Source of the DNA: Mesorhizobium sp. NBSH29
Lineage (GTDB): Bacteria; Pseudomonadota; Alphaproteobacteria; Rhizobiales; Rhizobiaceae
Reading direction: 5' to 3'
Length of the DNA: 64,000 nt
Assembly: GCF_015500055.1 (NCBI RefSeq)
Contig: NZ_CP045493.1
Coordinates: 40,118 to 104,117 of the forward strand
Part shown: positions 8,573 through 17,505 of the stretch, one piece after another
Layout: the number at the start of each line of letters is the position of its first letter
How positions within the stretch are numbered: the first letter of the stretch is position 1
Notes under the pieces: generated by a model
Database searches by the model: none
The model's input: the letters and a program-made list of their open reading frames with translations, nothing else
Told to the model about the DNA's origin: nothing
Program-made: the position numbers and the translations under genes

Positions 8573-11500
8573 ATGACCGGGGAATCGAACGGCGAAGGCA
8601 ATCGCCCGTGGCGCAAGCCCAAGGCGAAAACGAACGACGCGCGAGAGGCATCGGGCCGCGTGGCCGAAACAGCGGCAATTCCGGTTATCGGCATCGGCGC
8701 GTCGGCCGGCGGCATCGAGGCGCTGGGCCTTTTCTTCGACGCCATGCCGACAGACTGCGGCTGCGCCTTCGTGGTCGTGCTGCATCTCGATCCGAAGCGC
8801 GAAAGCGAGTTGGCGCGCGTCCTGGGCGCCCGCACGGCCATGCCGGTCGTTCAAGTCAAGGACGGCATGCGGCTTGCGCCCGACCACGTCTATGTGATCG
8901 CGCCCGATTCCGACCTGACGGTTCGCGAAGGCGCGCTGCACATGGCCAAGCCGGTCGCGCCGCGCGGCCACGGTCATCCCGTCGACGTTCTGTTTTCCTC
9001 GCTCGCTAAGGACCAGCGTGAACGGGCGATCGCCATCGTGCTGTCCGGCACGGGGAGCAATGGCACCGAGGGGCTGAAGGAGATCCGGGCGGAGGGTGGC
9101 ATGAGCCTCGTGCAGGCGCCCGAGACCGCCAAATTCGACGGCATGCCGAGAAGCGCGATTTCGGCGGGCATGGCCGATCACATCCTCGCGCCGGAAAAGA
9201 TGCCGGAGATCCTGCTGGCCTACATCCGCCACGATTACATTTCGGCGCCCGTCGATGCCGAGATCGCCTCGCCGGGTGGCCAGGCGACGCTCGATCATGT
9301 TCTGGATCTGTTGCGCGCGCGCGGCGGACACGATTTTCGCGGCTACAAGCAAGCGACGCTCGGGCGGCGCGTTCACCGGCGTCTTGGCCTGAGAAACATC
9401 GAAACGCTAGACGCATATATCGACGAATTGCGCGCCAGTCCGGATGAAGCCGCCACGCTGATCAGGGACCTCATGATAAGCGTCTCGGGATTTTTCCGCG
9501 ACACCGACGCATGGAAGACGCTTGCCGAACTGGTAATTGCGCCGATGGTGGCCGAGCGCGAGACAGGCGCTTCGATCCGCGTCTGGGCGCCGGCCTGCTC
9601 CACGGGCGAGGAAGCCTATTCCGTCGCCATGCTGGTCACCGAACTTGCCGAGGCGGCCGAAAAGCGGTTCGAACTAAAGGTATTCGCGACCGACGCCCAG
9701 GAAGGTAATCTGCGCAAGGCGCGCGATGGCATTTATCCAGCCGCCGCCGTGGCGGGCTTTCCATCGACCCGTCTCAAGCGCTTTTTCGAAAAGCTCGACG
9801 GGTCCTTCCAAGTCAGCAAGGAGCTTCGCGAAATGGTTGTGTTCGCGCCGCAGAACCTGCTGCGCGATCCGCCGTTTTCGCGACTCGACCTGGTGTCGTG
9901 CCGTAATGTCCTCATCTATCTTGAATCTGACGCGCAGCAACGGATTATCGCGCTCTGTCATTTCGCGCTGCTCCCAGGCGGGCATCTGTTTCTCGGCAGT
10001 GCCGAGACGATCGGACGGCACGAAGACCTGTTCGAGACGGTGTCGAAGAAATGGCGGATATACCGAAGGCTCGGGCCGACCCGGCACGACCTCGTTGACT
10101 ATCCGCCGCCGCGCGGCCCCGCTGAACCCCGAACGAGAGACAAACCGTCGCTGTCTGCCGAGGCGATCGCACCGGCCTCCGAACTGGCGCGGCGCGCGCT
10201 CCTGGAGCGCTACGCTCCGGCCTCGGTGCTGATCGACCAGAAGGGCCGCGTTCTCTATTTCCACGGCACAACCAGGGACTATCTGGAACACCCGGCGGGC
10301 GAGCCGACCAGGGATCTTCTGACCATGGCGCGCGACGGAATGGCCGCCAGGCTGCGCGCCGCGATTCGCGAAGCTTCGAAAGAAAACCGAAGCGTGACCG
10401 TCAACGCCCGGATCAGGGAGACGGGCCGATCCGTCGCCATGACGGTTGCGCCACTGCCCGCCTCGTCGCAAGGCAGCGGCTTTATTCTTGTCAGCTTCGC
10501 GCCGGCATTGGCGCAGTCCGACCCCGCCTCGGCCGCTGTTCGCGACGACGCTGGAGAGGGGTCGTCCTCCGAACGCGCGCTTGTCGACGAATTGAAGGCG
10601 ACCCGCGCCGAACTGCAGAACACCATCGAATATCAGGAAACTACCAATGAGGAGTTGAAGGCCTCGAACGAGGAAGCCACCTCCATGAACGAGGAGCTTC
10701 AATCCACCAACGAGGAACTGGAGACCTCGAAGGAGGAACTGCAATCGTTCAACGAGGAACTGAACACCGTCAACAGTCAGCTTCAGCACAAGATCGGAGA
10801 GCTTGAAAACACCACCAACCACCTCGACAATCTGCTGGCCGGATCGGAGACGGCGACCCTGTTTCTGGATACCGGTTTCCGCATTACATGGTTCGCCCCG
10901 GCGATGAAGGATTTGTTCGATTTCGTCCCGTCCGACATCGGCCGCCCGATCGCTCATTTCGCCCGCAAATTCGCCGACGAGAATCTGCTGCGGGACGCCG
11001 AGACGGTGCTGAAAAAGCTTACCGCCATCGAGGCCGAAGTGCCCACCGATGCGGGCCGCTGGTATGTTCGCCGCGTGCTTCCCTATCGCACGCAGGACAA
11101 CCGGATCGCAGGCGTCGTCGTCACGTTTAGCGACATCACTGACCGAAAACGCTCCGCCGATGCGATCAACGATGCTCGCGTCTATTCCGAAACCATAGTG
11201 CGGACGGTTCAGCATCCCCTGATCGTTCTGGACAAGAATTTGCGTGTCCAAACCGCCAACAAGGCTTTCCGCGAACTATTCGCTGTTTTTGACGAAGAAC
11301 CCAAAGGGCATATTATCTTTGAACTTGGAACCGGCGAGTGGAATAACCCGCCTCTGCGGCCCCTTCTGGATAGAGTTATTTCGGCGGACGAGGATATCCA
11401 CAACTTCGAAATCGAGCAGGATTTCCATCTGACCGGACTACGATCGATGCTGCTCACTGCGAGCAAGTTGCCACAAGAAGGAGGCCGTGACGCCCTGATC

Positions 11501-12193
11501 CTGCTTGCCATCGAGGACATCACCGAGCGCAAGCGTTTCGAGGAGCATCGCGAAATCCTGGTTGGCGAACTCAATCATCGCATCAAGAATGTCATGGCGA
11601 CGGTGCAGGCGATCGCATCGCAGACGCTGGGCAGCGCTGCTTCGATAGACGAAGCCCGCGCCGCCTTCGGGTCGCGGCTTGTCGCGCTGGGCAAGGCGCA
11701 CGACCTGCTGACCCGCGAAAACTGGGCAGGCGCGGATCTGGTCGATGTCGTCTCGGACACATTGGAGCCGCTTGCCGGGGGATCGAACCGCTTCCGGATC
11801 GACGGTCCCAGCCTGCGGCTCGCGCCAGGCCCGGCGCTCTCCATTGCCATGGCCATCCATGAATTAGCCACGAACGCCGCGAAATACGGCGCGCTCTCGA
11901 CCGGGGAAGGCCAAGTCGATATCGCCTGGCGCCTCGACGGTCAGGACGAGGATCGGCGGCTATACTTGCGCTGGACCGAGCGAGGCGGGCCGCCTGTCAC
12001 CGCGCCGACGCGCAAGGGTTTCGGCACCCGCCTGGTCCAGCGGGTGCTGGCTACGGAACTGGGCGGCAAGGTGAGCGTTGCCTACGAGACGTCCGGTGTC
12101 GTTTGCACCATCGATGCGCCGATGCCAGAGGGGGAAAGGACGAAACAGGTTGACCGACCAGACACCGAAGCGGGTGCTGATCGTCGAGGATGA
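8573..12193 (+). CDS. CheB-CheR-PAS-PAS-HWE histidine kinase fusion
   Basis: 1206 residues from ATG 8573 (GTGAGG upstream); a longer in-frame start at 8453 is unsupported. Domains: CheB-type methylesterase (about 35-230; Ser44 in GIGASAGG, His71 in VVLHLDP), CheR-type methyltransferase (about 245-500; ACSTGEEAYS SAM loop, CRNVLIYL), a Glu-rich coiled coil with repeated NEEL units (about 665-750), two PAS domains (about 750-985), then an HWE kinase (GELNHRIKNVMATVQ, IHELATNAAKYGALS, RWTERGGP). The CheB catalytic Asp is replaced by Asn (SGTGSNGTEG), so methylesterase activity is doubtful. Such fusions are thought to tie methylation-like sensing to phosphorelay. The overlapping receiver gene downstream is the likely target. 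Confidence 0.93.
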   Translation: MTGESNGEGNRPWRKPKAKTNDAREASGRVAETAAIPVIGIGASAGGIEALGLFFDAMPTDCGCAFVVVLHLDPKRESELARVLGARTAMPVVQVKDGMRLAPDHVYVIAPDSDLTVREGALHMAKPVAPRGHGHPVDVLFSSLAKDQRERAIAIVLSGTGSNGTEGLKEIRAEGGMSLVQAPETAKFDGMPRSAISAGMADHILAPEKMPEILLAYIRHDYISAPVDAEIASPGGQATLDHVLDLLRARGGHDFRGYKQATLGRRVHRRLGLRNIETLDAYIDELRASPDEAATLIRDLMISVSGFFRDTDAWKTLAELVIAPMVAERETGASIRVWAPACSTGEEAYSVAMLVTELAEAAEKRFELKVFATDAQEGNLRKARDGIYPAAAVAGFPSTRLKRFFEKLDGSFQVSKELREMVVFAPQNLLRDPPFSRLDLVSCRNVLIYLESDAQQRIIALCHFALLPGGHLFLGSAETIGRHEDLFETVSKKWRIYRRLGPTRHDLVDYPPPRGPAEPRTRDKPSLSAEAIAPASELARRALLERYAPASVLIDQKGRVLYFHGTTRDYLEHPAGEPTRDLLTMARDGMAARLRAAIREASKENRSVTVNARIRETGRSVAMTVAPLPASSQGSGFILVSFAPALAQSDPASAAVRDDAGEGSSSERALVDELKATRAELQNTIEYQETTNEELKASNEEATSMNEELQSTNEELETSKEELQSFNEELNTVNSQLQHKIGELENTTNHLDNLLAGSETATLFLDTGFRITWFAPAMKDLFDFVPSDIGRPIAHFARKFADENLLRDAETVLKKLTAIEAEVPTDAGRWYVRRVLPYRTQDNRIAGVVVTFSDITDRKRSADAINDARVYSETIVRTVQHPLIVLDKNLRVQTANKAFRELFAVFDEEPKGHIIFELGTGEWNNPPLRPLLDRVISADEDIHNFEIEQDFHLTGLRSMLLTASKLPQEGGRDALILLAIEDITERKRFEEHREILVGELNHRIKNVMATVQAIASQTLGSAASIDEARAAFGSRLVALGKAHDLLTRENWAGADLVDVVSDTLEPLAGGSNRFRIDGPSLRLAPGPALSIAMAIHELATNAAKYGALSTGEGQVDIAWRLDGQDEDRRLYLRWTERGGPPVTAPTRKGFGTRLVQRVLATELGGKVSVAYETSGVVCTIDAPMPEGERTKQVDRPDTEAGADRRG

Positions 12194-12524
12194 AGTCCTG
12201 CTCGCGATGTATCTGGAGGATTTGCTGACCGACCTCGGGCATGAAGTGGTCGGTCAAGCCACGCGTATCGACGAAGCCATGACGCTTGCTCGCGAAAGCG
12301 ACATCGACTTTGCGATTCTGGATATCAATGTCGCCGGCACGAAGTCCTTTCCAGTAGCCGACATACTGCGGCAGCGCAGCATTCCGTTTGCGTTTGCAAG
12401 CGGATACGGGGCCGAGGGTTTTCCCGACGGATATCGCGACGAACCGGCATTGCGCAAACCATACGCACAAGAAGATCTGCAACGAACCATCGCGCGGGTT
12501 TTCGCGGATCGCCCGCCGGTATAA
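12150..12524 (+). CDS. Single-domain response regulator (TTG start)
   Basis: 124 residues. The best start is TTG 12150, with GAAAGGA 9 bases upstream and the receiver fold beginning at once (LTDQTPKRVLIVEDEVLL). The gene overlaps the end of the kinase fusion by 44 bp in another frame, so the two are co-translated and very likely cognate. Receiver residues are visible: Glu-Asp in VEDEV, phospho-acceptor Asp in FAILDINVAG, Ser in AFASGYG, Lys in LRKPY. There is no output domain. It resembles the PhyR-like/LovR class of receiver-only partners of HWE kinases. Confidence 0.9.
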   Translation: MTDQTPKRVLIVEDEVLLAMYLEDLLTDLGHEVVGQATRIDEAMTLARESDIDFAILDINVAGTKSFPVADILRQRSIPFAFASGYGAEGFPDGYRDEPALRKPYAQEDLQRTIARVFADRPPV

Positions 12525-12567
12525 TGCTGTATCTGGCTGAATTTCGAAAGGGGAAGCGGTCGGCGGC

Positions 12568-13596
12568 CTATTCCGCGAGTGGGGCCGAACCATTGGATGC
12601 CGACGCGACGCGTCTTACGCTCTCCGGCGTCAGCCAGTTCTGCTCTACGAGGTCTCGGAGCTTGTAGGCACGATCCAGCGCCTGCCTGCTCGCCGCGTGC
12701 CAGTCGGCGGAGAGGGCGTGTTCCGCGGACCGGGTGTGATCGGCCATCTGAAGGCAGAATTCGGCCCGCTCGTTGAGGAACCGCACCGCGGCGCGCATGA
12801 CTTTTTCCATTTCCTCGAACTGCGCCCCCGCCATGATCTCGGCGGTATAACTATGCCCGATGTGACAGCCGAATTTGATGATTGAACCGACCTCGAATTT
12901 TTTCAGCGCGCCGCCACATTCGGGGCAGGTGACCGTCAAAGGCCGCTCGAATGTTCTGGCGTCGGTCAACTCGGGACTTTGCCCGGAATCCGGTTGAGAA
13001 GAGGATATCGGCATGGCTGGATCCTTTCCGTCCTTTCCGTTGACCAGTTCTATCAGCAATTTGGGCATTTCCGCGAGCGGCGGGCAGTAATCGAGCGCGA
13101 CGTGCGCGGCCGCGCTTCTCGGCATGTCCGGATAAGCGGCGTCGTCGGGAGCCTGGGCAATCGCGATGCCGCCGCGCCGCTTGATTTCAAGCAGGCCGAG
13201 CGTGCCGTCGTTCAGATTGCCAGTCAGGATCACGCCCAGCGCGTCGGTGCCATAGTGCTCCGCCGCGCTGCGGAACAGCGGGTCGATGGCCGGCCGCGCG
13301 CAGTTTTCCTTGGGACCACGCAACAGGCGCAGCCGCCCGTCGGCGACGATCATATGGCGATCCGGCGGAGCCACATAGATGCGGCCAGGATGGATCGTTT
13401 CGCCATCTTCGGCATGTTTTGCGGGAAGCGGGCCGGCGGAATTCAAAAGTTCCGGCAATTCGCTTCGATGGGCGCCGATATGCAGCACCACCAAAACAGG
13501 GGCGGGAAACGTATTCGGCAGCGCAGCGGCGAGAAAGCGCAACGCACCTACTCCGCCTGCGGATGCGCCGATGACGATGATTGAGGAAGATGCCAT
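12568..13596 (-). CDS. Stand-alone CheB-type methylesterase with C-terminal Cys cluster
   Basis: 342 residues. The N-terminal CheB catalytic domain (about 1-190) has the full triad: Ser in VIGASAGGVGA, His in VVLHIGAH, Asp in GNLNDGTLG. No receiver domain precedes it, so it is not a classical chemotaxis CheB. After a Ser/Pro-rich linker the C-terminal part holds TCPECGG and later GCHIGHSY, resembling a zinc ribbon, and then a helical tail. Similar stand-alone CheB proteins accompany CheB-CheR-kinase fusions. A CGAAC-N16-CGTT element just upstream may place it under general-stress control. It converges with the kinase/receiver pair. Confidence 0.85.
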   Translation of the reverse strand: MASSSIIVIGASAGGVGALRFLAAALPNTFPAPVLVVLHIGAHRSELPELLNSAGPLPAKHAEDGETIHPGRIYVAPPDRHMIVADGRLRLLRGPKENCARPAIDPLFRSAAEHYGTDALGVILTGNLNDGTLGLLEIKRRGGIAIAQAPDDAAYPDMPRSAAAHVALDYCPPLAEMPKLLIELVNGKDGKDPAMPISSSQPDSGQSPELTDARTFERPLTVTCPECGGALKKFEVGSIIKFGCHIGHSYTAEIMAGAQFEEMEKVMRAAVRFLNERAEFCLQMADHTRSAEHALSADWHAASRQALDRAYKLRDLVEQNWLTPESVRRVASASNGSAPLAE

Positions 13597-13625
13597 GAGA
13601 GCCTTCGGGGCTGGCCGGATCGGAA

Positions 13626-13784
13626 TTAAAGGTCAACGCATTCGACCTGGAAAAGTTCGAGAGGACAGCGCACGGCCGCATAGAGCAAGAGCGCTATGAG
13701 AATTAGCCCAAGACTGCCACCCCCCGCTACCCAGGCAACGATCATCTTCGATTTCGTCTTTCTTTCGACCAAACGCGGCTCCAT
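13626..13784 (-). CDS. Putative 52-residue single-pass membrane protein
   Basis: Not an obvious gene call. The frame reads MEPRLVERKTKSKM, a hydrophobic helix (about residues 15-38, rich in Val, Leu, Ile and Gly), then VRCPLELFQVECVDL. A basic N-terminus, one transmembrane helix and two Cys residues in the tail make a plausible small membrane protein. It lies 30 bp upstream of and co-directional with the stand-alone cheB gene. No strong ribosome site is seen, and its 5' codons touch a 25-bp repeat found again at 15793, so the assignment is uncertain. Confidence 0.4.
   Translation of the reverse strand: MEPRLVERKTKSKMIVAWVAGGGSLGLILIALLLYAAVRCPLELFQVECVDL
13635..13659 (-). promoter_or_regulatory. 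Possible EcfG-type promoter of cheB
   Basis: Minus-strand CGAAC, 16 bases, CGTT: one mismatch from the general-stress consensus, ending 39 bp before ATG 13596. It would lie inside the 3' end of the putative small membrane-protein gene. Confidence 0.35.
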
Positions 13785-13786
13785 CC

Positions 13787-13811
13787 GATGGCGCACGGCG
13801 ACAGTAGTGAC
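13787..13811 (+). repeat. 25-bp direct repeat, copy 1
   Basis: Begins GATGGCGCACGGCGACAGTA; the whole 25 bp recurs exactly at 15793-15817. The two copies bracket the IS256/recombinase remnants and the diguanylate cyclase gene. Confidence 0.6.
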
Positions 13812-13911
13812 GGTGCCGTCGCGGGAGTGGTTGGAATTGAAGTTGGCGTAGTCTCCGGGGTGTTCGACCTCGCATCATCCGGCGTTGAAGCGCCGGACAG
13901 GAGACCACGCC

Positions 13912-14285
13912 ATGAAGAACGATATCATGAAGTCCGGTTCAGCAAAGTCGGGAGCTGAAAACGCCCCCTATCTTTTTGACGACTGGTTCGACCCGATCGA
14001 AGCAGGCCTGCGCGAGCGGGTGCGCGGCTTCATCGAGACGTTGCGAGAGACAGAGTTGGACGAGGTGCTTGCCGGCCCCGTTATGGCCGACGGCCGACCA
14101 AAGCCGAACAGGGCGATGACAGCGCCAGCATTGCAGGTCACCGCCACGGCAGCCGGACGCGCCGGCTGACGGGGTCACTCGGCATGACCGAGATTGCGGT
14201 GCCGCGGGCGCGCCTTGAGGCTGGCGATGGCAAGACGGTGGAATGGAAGAGCAAGGTCCTGCGCGCCTATCAACGCGCACGATAA
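13912..14285 (+). pseudogene. IS256-family transposase, N-terminal remnant
   Basis: ATG 13912 with CAGGAGA upstream. The translation contains PYLFDDWFDPIEAGLRERVR, the known N-terminus of a group of IS256-family transposases. The frame is lost near 14095 and again near 14170; the second frame resumes as TEIAVPRARLEAGDGKTVEW and ends at 14285. The catalytic part is missing. It is a decayed, truncated copy of about 370 bp. Confidence 0.8.
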
Positions 14286-14504
14286 CTGTCGGCAAATCTA
14301 AGCATTTTGGTTGCGGCTCATGCCGAAGTGATGGTTCGCTTCACGAGCTTTTGGCCCACTAGGCCAATCTCATGACCTCCCACCCAACCCCCATTTGGGG
14401 GCCGCTGGCACGCTGGCCGCGGCTTTATCGTCAAATGAGCAGCTTCTATTCCTCACAGATAAGCTAACGGGACAAACCGCTAATTTTGCGCGCCGACGCA
14501 GCAG

Positions 14505-14663
14505 TTCACCACCACGACCTCGATGGGACGGCTGACCCTCAATGTCCTCCTGTCGTTTGCCCAGTTCGAACGCGAGGTCACGACAGAGCGCATTCGCGAC
14601 AAGATTGCTGCATCGAAGCGCAAACGTATCTGGATGGGCGGCACCGTATCGCTCGGCTACCAG
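14505..14663 (+). pseudogene. Large serine recombinase fragment
   Basis: About 50 codons reading MGRLTLNVLLSFAQFEREVT then ERIRDKIAASK and LGY. This is the helix-E region conserved in large serine recombinases and invertases. No catalytic Ser domain and no C-terminal zinc region remain. It is a leftover of an integrated element. Confidence 0.75.
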
Positions 14664-14689
14664 TGTTCCCCGGCTATGCGAACAGCCTG

Positions 14690-14736
14690 CCTAACAAGCG
14701 CGTTAATGTGGTATTCACAGGTTGGCCACATGGTCG
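14690..14736 (+). repeat. Diverged repeat shared with 8036-8083
   Basis: Second copy of the roughly 45-bp segment containing ACAGGTTGG. It lies between the recombinase remnant and the diguanylate cyclase gene. Confidence 0.4.
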
Positions 14737-14811
14737 AGTGTATCGTCGGCAGGGCCATCGCCTTTTCACGATATGAAAACACAGGGACAGTGAGCCGTCG
14801 AGGATAAGATT

Positions 14812-15756
14812 GTGACACCGATACTCGAATCGAAGGGCTTCGCGGCCGCCGTCATAGACGCGCTCGCATCGCATCTCTGCGTCGTAGATCGGGAAGGTGT
14901 CATTATCGCCGTCAACCACGCCTGGCTGAATTTCAAACGGGAAAATGCAACCGCGCCTGTGCAATCCGATATCGGCACCCACTACCTGAGGATTTGCCGA
15001 AGCGCCACTGGTCCTGGTTCCGAGGAGGGCGAACCTTTTGCGATCGGGGTCCGGGCTGTCCTCACTGGGAAGACCGCGCTTTTTCAGATGGAATATCCCT
15101 GTCATTCCCCGACGCAGAACCGATGGTTTTTGGGCCGGGTGACGCCGCTCAAGGCAGAGCAAGGGGGCGCCGTAATTTCCCACCTGAATATCACCGACCG
15201 AAAGCTCGTGGAGCTAGAACTGGCCCGCCTGGCGGCGACCGATCCGCTGACAGGGTTGCCAAATCGACGGTTCTTTCAGCAGACAGCAAACCTTGAACTG
15301 GAGCGGGTGCGTCGCTTTAGCGGTTCGACTTCCGTTATCATGCTGGATGTGGACCACTTCAAGTCAGTAAACGATACTTACGGTCATGCCTTGGGCGACG
15401 AAGCCCTTCGGTGTATGACCCGAATATGCAACGGGTTACTACGTCAGATGGACGTATTCGCACGCCACGGCGGGGAAGAATTCGTCATCCTGCTACCGGG
15501 AACGGAAGATGCGGGAGCATGCAGCGTTGCCGAAAAACTGCGCAGCGCGATCGCCCATATGCCCATAAGTGATGGGCAGAACCACATCAAATTGACAGCC
15601 AGCTTCGGGGTGACTCAGCTCCGACCGGCCGACCAGAATATCGAGGCGGCGCTCGCCCGCGCTGACACTGCTCTCTATGCAGCGAAGCACTCTGGAAGGA
15701 ACTGCGTCAAGAGTTTTGCGGTGCTGGAACGCGAGGGGGGCAAGCTGAGCGCCTGA
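14812..15756 (+). CDS. PAS-GGDEF diguanylate cyclase
   Basis: 314 residues from GTG 14812 (AGGATAAG upstream). The N-terminal sensor (about 1-130) contains the conserved YLRICR and EYPCHSPTQNRWFL and closely resembles the sensor of the GGDEF-EAL protein at 17997-19760. The GGDEF domain (about 140-305) is complete: LDVDHFKSVNDTYGH for Mg/GTP and the active site RHGGEEFVILLPG. An inhibitory site RQMD stands exactly five residues before GGEEF, so product feedback is expected. It makes c-di-GMP. IS debris lies on both sides, so it may have moved with a mobile segment. Confidence 0.93.
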   Translation: MTPILESKGFAAAVIDALASHLCVVDREGVIIAVNHAWLNFKRENATAPVQSDIGTHYLRICRSATGPGSEEGEPFAIGVRAVLTGKTALFQMEYPCHSPTQNRWFLGRVTPLKAEQGGAVISHLNITDRKLVELELARLAATDPLTGLPNRRFFQQTANLELERVRRFSGSTSVIMLDVDHFKSVNDTYGHALGDEALRCMTRICNGLLRQMDVFARHGGEEFVILLPGTEDAGACSVAEKLRSAIAHMPISDGQNHIKLTASFGVTQLRPADQNIEAALARADTALYAAKHSGRNCVKSFAVLEREGGKLSA

Positions 15757-16144
15757 TGATCCCGAGCCCATTCCCCATGCGGATCACAGGAAGATGGCGC
15801 ACGGCGACAGTAGTGACATAAACTGGAACAGAAGGTTGACCCCGGGGGTTTTAGAGTCCTCTCTGATTGGGGTCGTTGAGGTCAAGGTGCTCCTGCACTT
15901 TTTCCTGGACCGTTCCGCAGGTCACTCGCTTCTCTTCGCGGTCGGCGCCTTGGGCGCCGCATGATGGGGTCAGGAGAGAGAGGCGTCTCAATCTGTTTCA
16001 CGACCCTTGCCGTGGTTTTGGTTGGCAGGCTCGGGACTCTCAACGAGATCGCCTCGCCCGTCGTCCCCACGAAACGATCCGGGCATCGCCCTTTCGGGCA
16101 AAAACTCGGTTCTTGTTCCTTGCTCCTTTGCCCGTTAGCCCGGT
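15757..16144. other. Gene-free stretch with second 25-bp repeat
   Basis: 388 bp without a gene I can support. It holds the second exact copy of the 25-bp repeat at 15793-15817 and probably the outer flank of the IS110 remnant. Confidence 0.5.
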
Positions 16145-16528
16145 TCACGCCGCCGCAGCGGCAGGCTCCTTTCCAAAGCGGAATTCGGTGGCGTCGACCC
16201 ACATGCGGTGCAGGATGACCGCCAGCTTGCGAGCCACCGCCACGCGCGCCCGCGCCATGCCGCGGCGTCGGGCGATGTTCATGCCCCAGGCGCGCAAGCT
16301 CGACCATTTCTTCGAGCGCACGAGCAGCGAATGCGCGGCCTCATAGGGAGCGGTGCCGGCGAGTTCGTCGCCGCAGCGGCTGACCTTGCCCTGGATGTCG
16401 GTCTCGCCGGACTGGTAGCGCGCCGGCGTCAGCCCCAGATGTGCGCCCACCGCCCGCGACGAGCCGAACCGCTCCGGCCGGTCGATCGCGGCGCGGAACG
16501 TAAGCGCCGTGATCGGCCCGACGCCGCC
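16145..16528 (-). pseudogene. IS110-family transposase, C-terminal part
   Basis: The minus-strand frame reads [20 protein letters not shown], then [20 protein letters not shown], then [19 protein letters not shown]. This is the C-terminal Transposase_20 half of an IS110-family enzyme. It breaks off at about 16528 exactly where IS5-type sequence begins on the opposite strand. Its N-terminal half is found at 16831-17045 in inverted orientation. Confidence 0.85.
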
Positions 16529-16540
16529 GGTCCGAAGAGC

Positions 16541-16710
16541 AAAAGGGCTGCCATGTCCTGCCGCGGCGCTGGGTCGTTGAGCGGACCTTCGGCTGGATGA
16601 TGCGCTGGCGCCGCCTGGTGCGCGACTACGAGCAACGCATCGACGTCTCGACCGCAATGATCCACATCGCAATGGGCGGTGTGCCCATTCGACGAAACGC
16701 TCATCCATGA
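16541..16710 (+). pseudogene. IS5-family transposase, C-terminal part
   Basis: The plus-strand frame gives [20 protein letters not shown], then [20 protein letters not shown], to TGA 16710. This is the YREK-type C-terminus of an IS5/IS427-like DDE transposase. The element end TTTCCAAACAG follows at 16712-16722. Its N-terminal half lies inverted at 17050-17505. Confidence 0.85.
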
Positions 16711-16830
16711 CTTTCCAAACAGATGGGGTGACTGGGGTTTCTGCCGAGCCCGGATAAGGGCGGCTGCAACTGTCGTGATGTGAGAACGTGGTCGATGTCG
16801 ATTCGCCACAAGCATCGGGAAGGAGCAGCC

Positions 16831-17045
16831 ATGAAGTACTTTGCCGGACTGGACGTGTTTTTGGAAGAGACCGCGATCTGCATCGTCGACGAGAGCGGGC
16901 GGATCGTCAAGGAAACGCGCGCTGCGAGCGAGCCGGATACGCTGAGCGAAGCATTGCGCAAAGTCGGGCTGCCGCTGGGACGAGTCGGCCTGGAAGCCTG
17001 CTCGCTGACGGCTTGGCTGCACGACGAGTTGCGCGCCGAAGCTAG
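16831..17045 (+). pseudogene. IS110-family transposase, N-terminal part
   Basis: ATG 16831 after [31 protein letters not shown] carries the first catalytic Asp of the DEDD transposase, followed by GLEACSLTAWLHDELRA. Homology stops near 17045 at the junction with the inverted IS5 fragment. The middle of the transposase (about 150 residues) is absent from the window. Confidence 0.85.
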
Positions 17046-17049
17046 CCGG

Positions 17050-17505
17050 CTATCTGCATCGAGACGCGTTAGGCTTGCGGCCGACGATCTTCTTGTTGGC
17101 GTCATAACCCCTTGTTTCGGCTTGCAGAGCCTTGTCCGTCTGGCTGTCGATCACCGCCGCCGTCGGGCTGGCTTCGCGGCCCTGCTGCTCCCGGTCGAGC
17201 ATCAGTTCGACATCATGGATGGTCTGGAACAGGAAGCGGCGCGTCAGTTCGCGGAACCAGCCATAAACCGTCCGCCAATGGCCAAAGTGGATCGGCAGCA
17301 TCCGCCAGCCGCAGCCCGAACGCACCATATAGCGCACCGCGTTGATGACCTCGCGGAAATCGACCTCGCGCGGCCGGCCAAGCGTTCCTGGCTCCGGCAT
17401 CAGCGGCGCGATCCGCGACCATTCCTCGTCCGTCAAATCCGGCGGATACCGCTTGGTCTTCCGGGCGATCTTGGCCATCCGGCCTCGGGTCTCATCTGTC
17501 CACAT
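17050..17505 (-). pseudogene. IS5-family transposase, N-terminal two thirds
   Basis: The minus strand from ATG 17505 reads YPPDLTDEEWSRIAPLMPEP, then VRYMVRSGCGWRMLP, then AAVIDSQTDKALQAE and GYDANKKIVGRK, the normal course of IS5-group transposases up to the catalytic Asp region. It then runs into foreign codons and a stop. The element's outer end TTTCCAAACAG is at 17555-17565, in the same orientation as the copy at 16712. That would be wrong for an intact IS and fits inversion of the other half. Confidence 0.85.

Noticed and set aside
9674..11251. Long minus-strand open frame (525 codons) inside the kinase fusion
   Set aside because: Opposite to a gene with full domain evidence; high-GC third positions create such shadows, and its translation shows no family motif.
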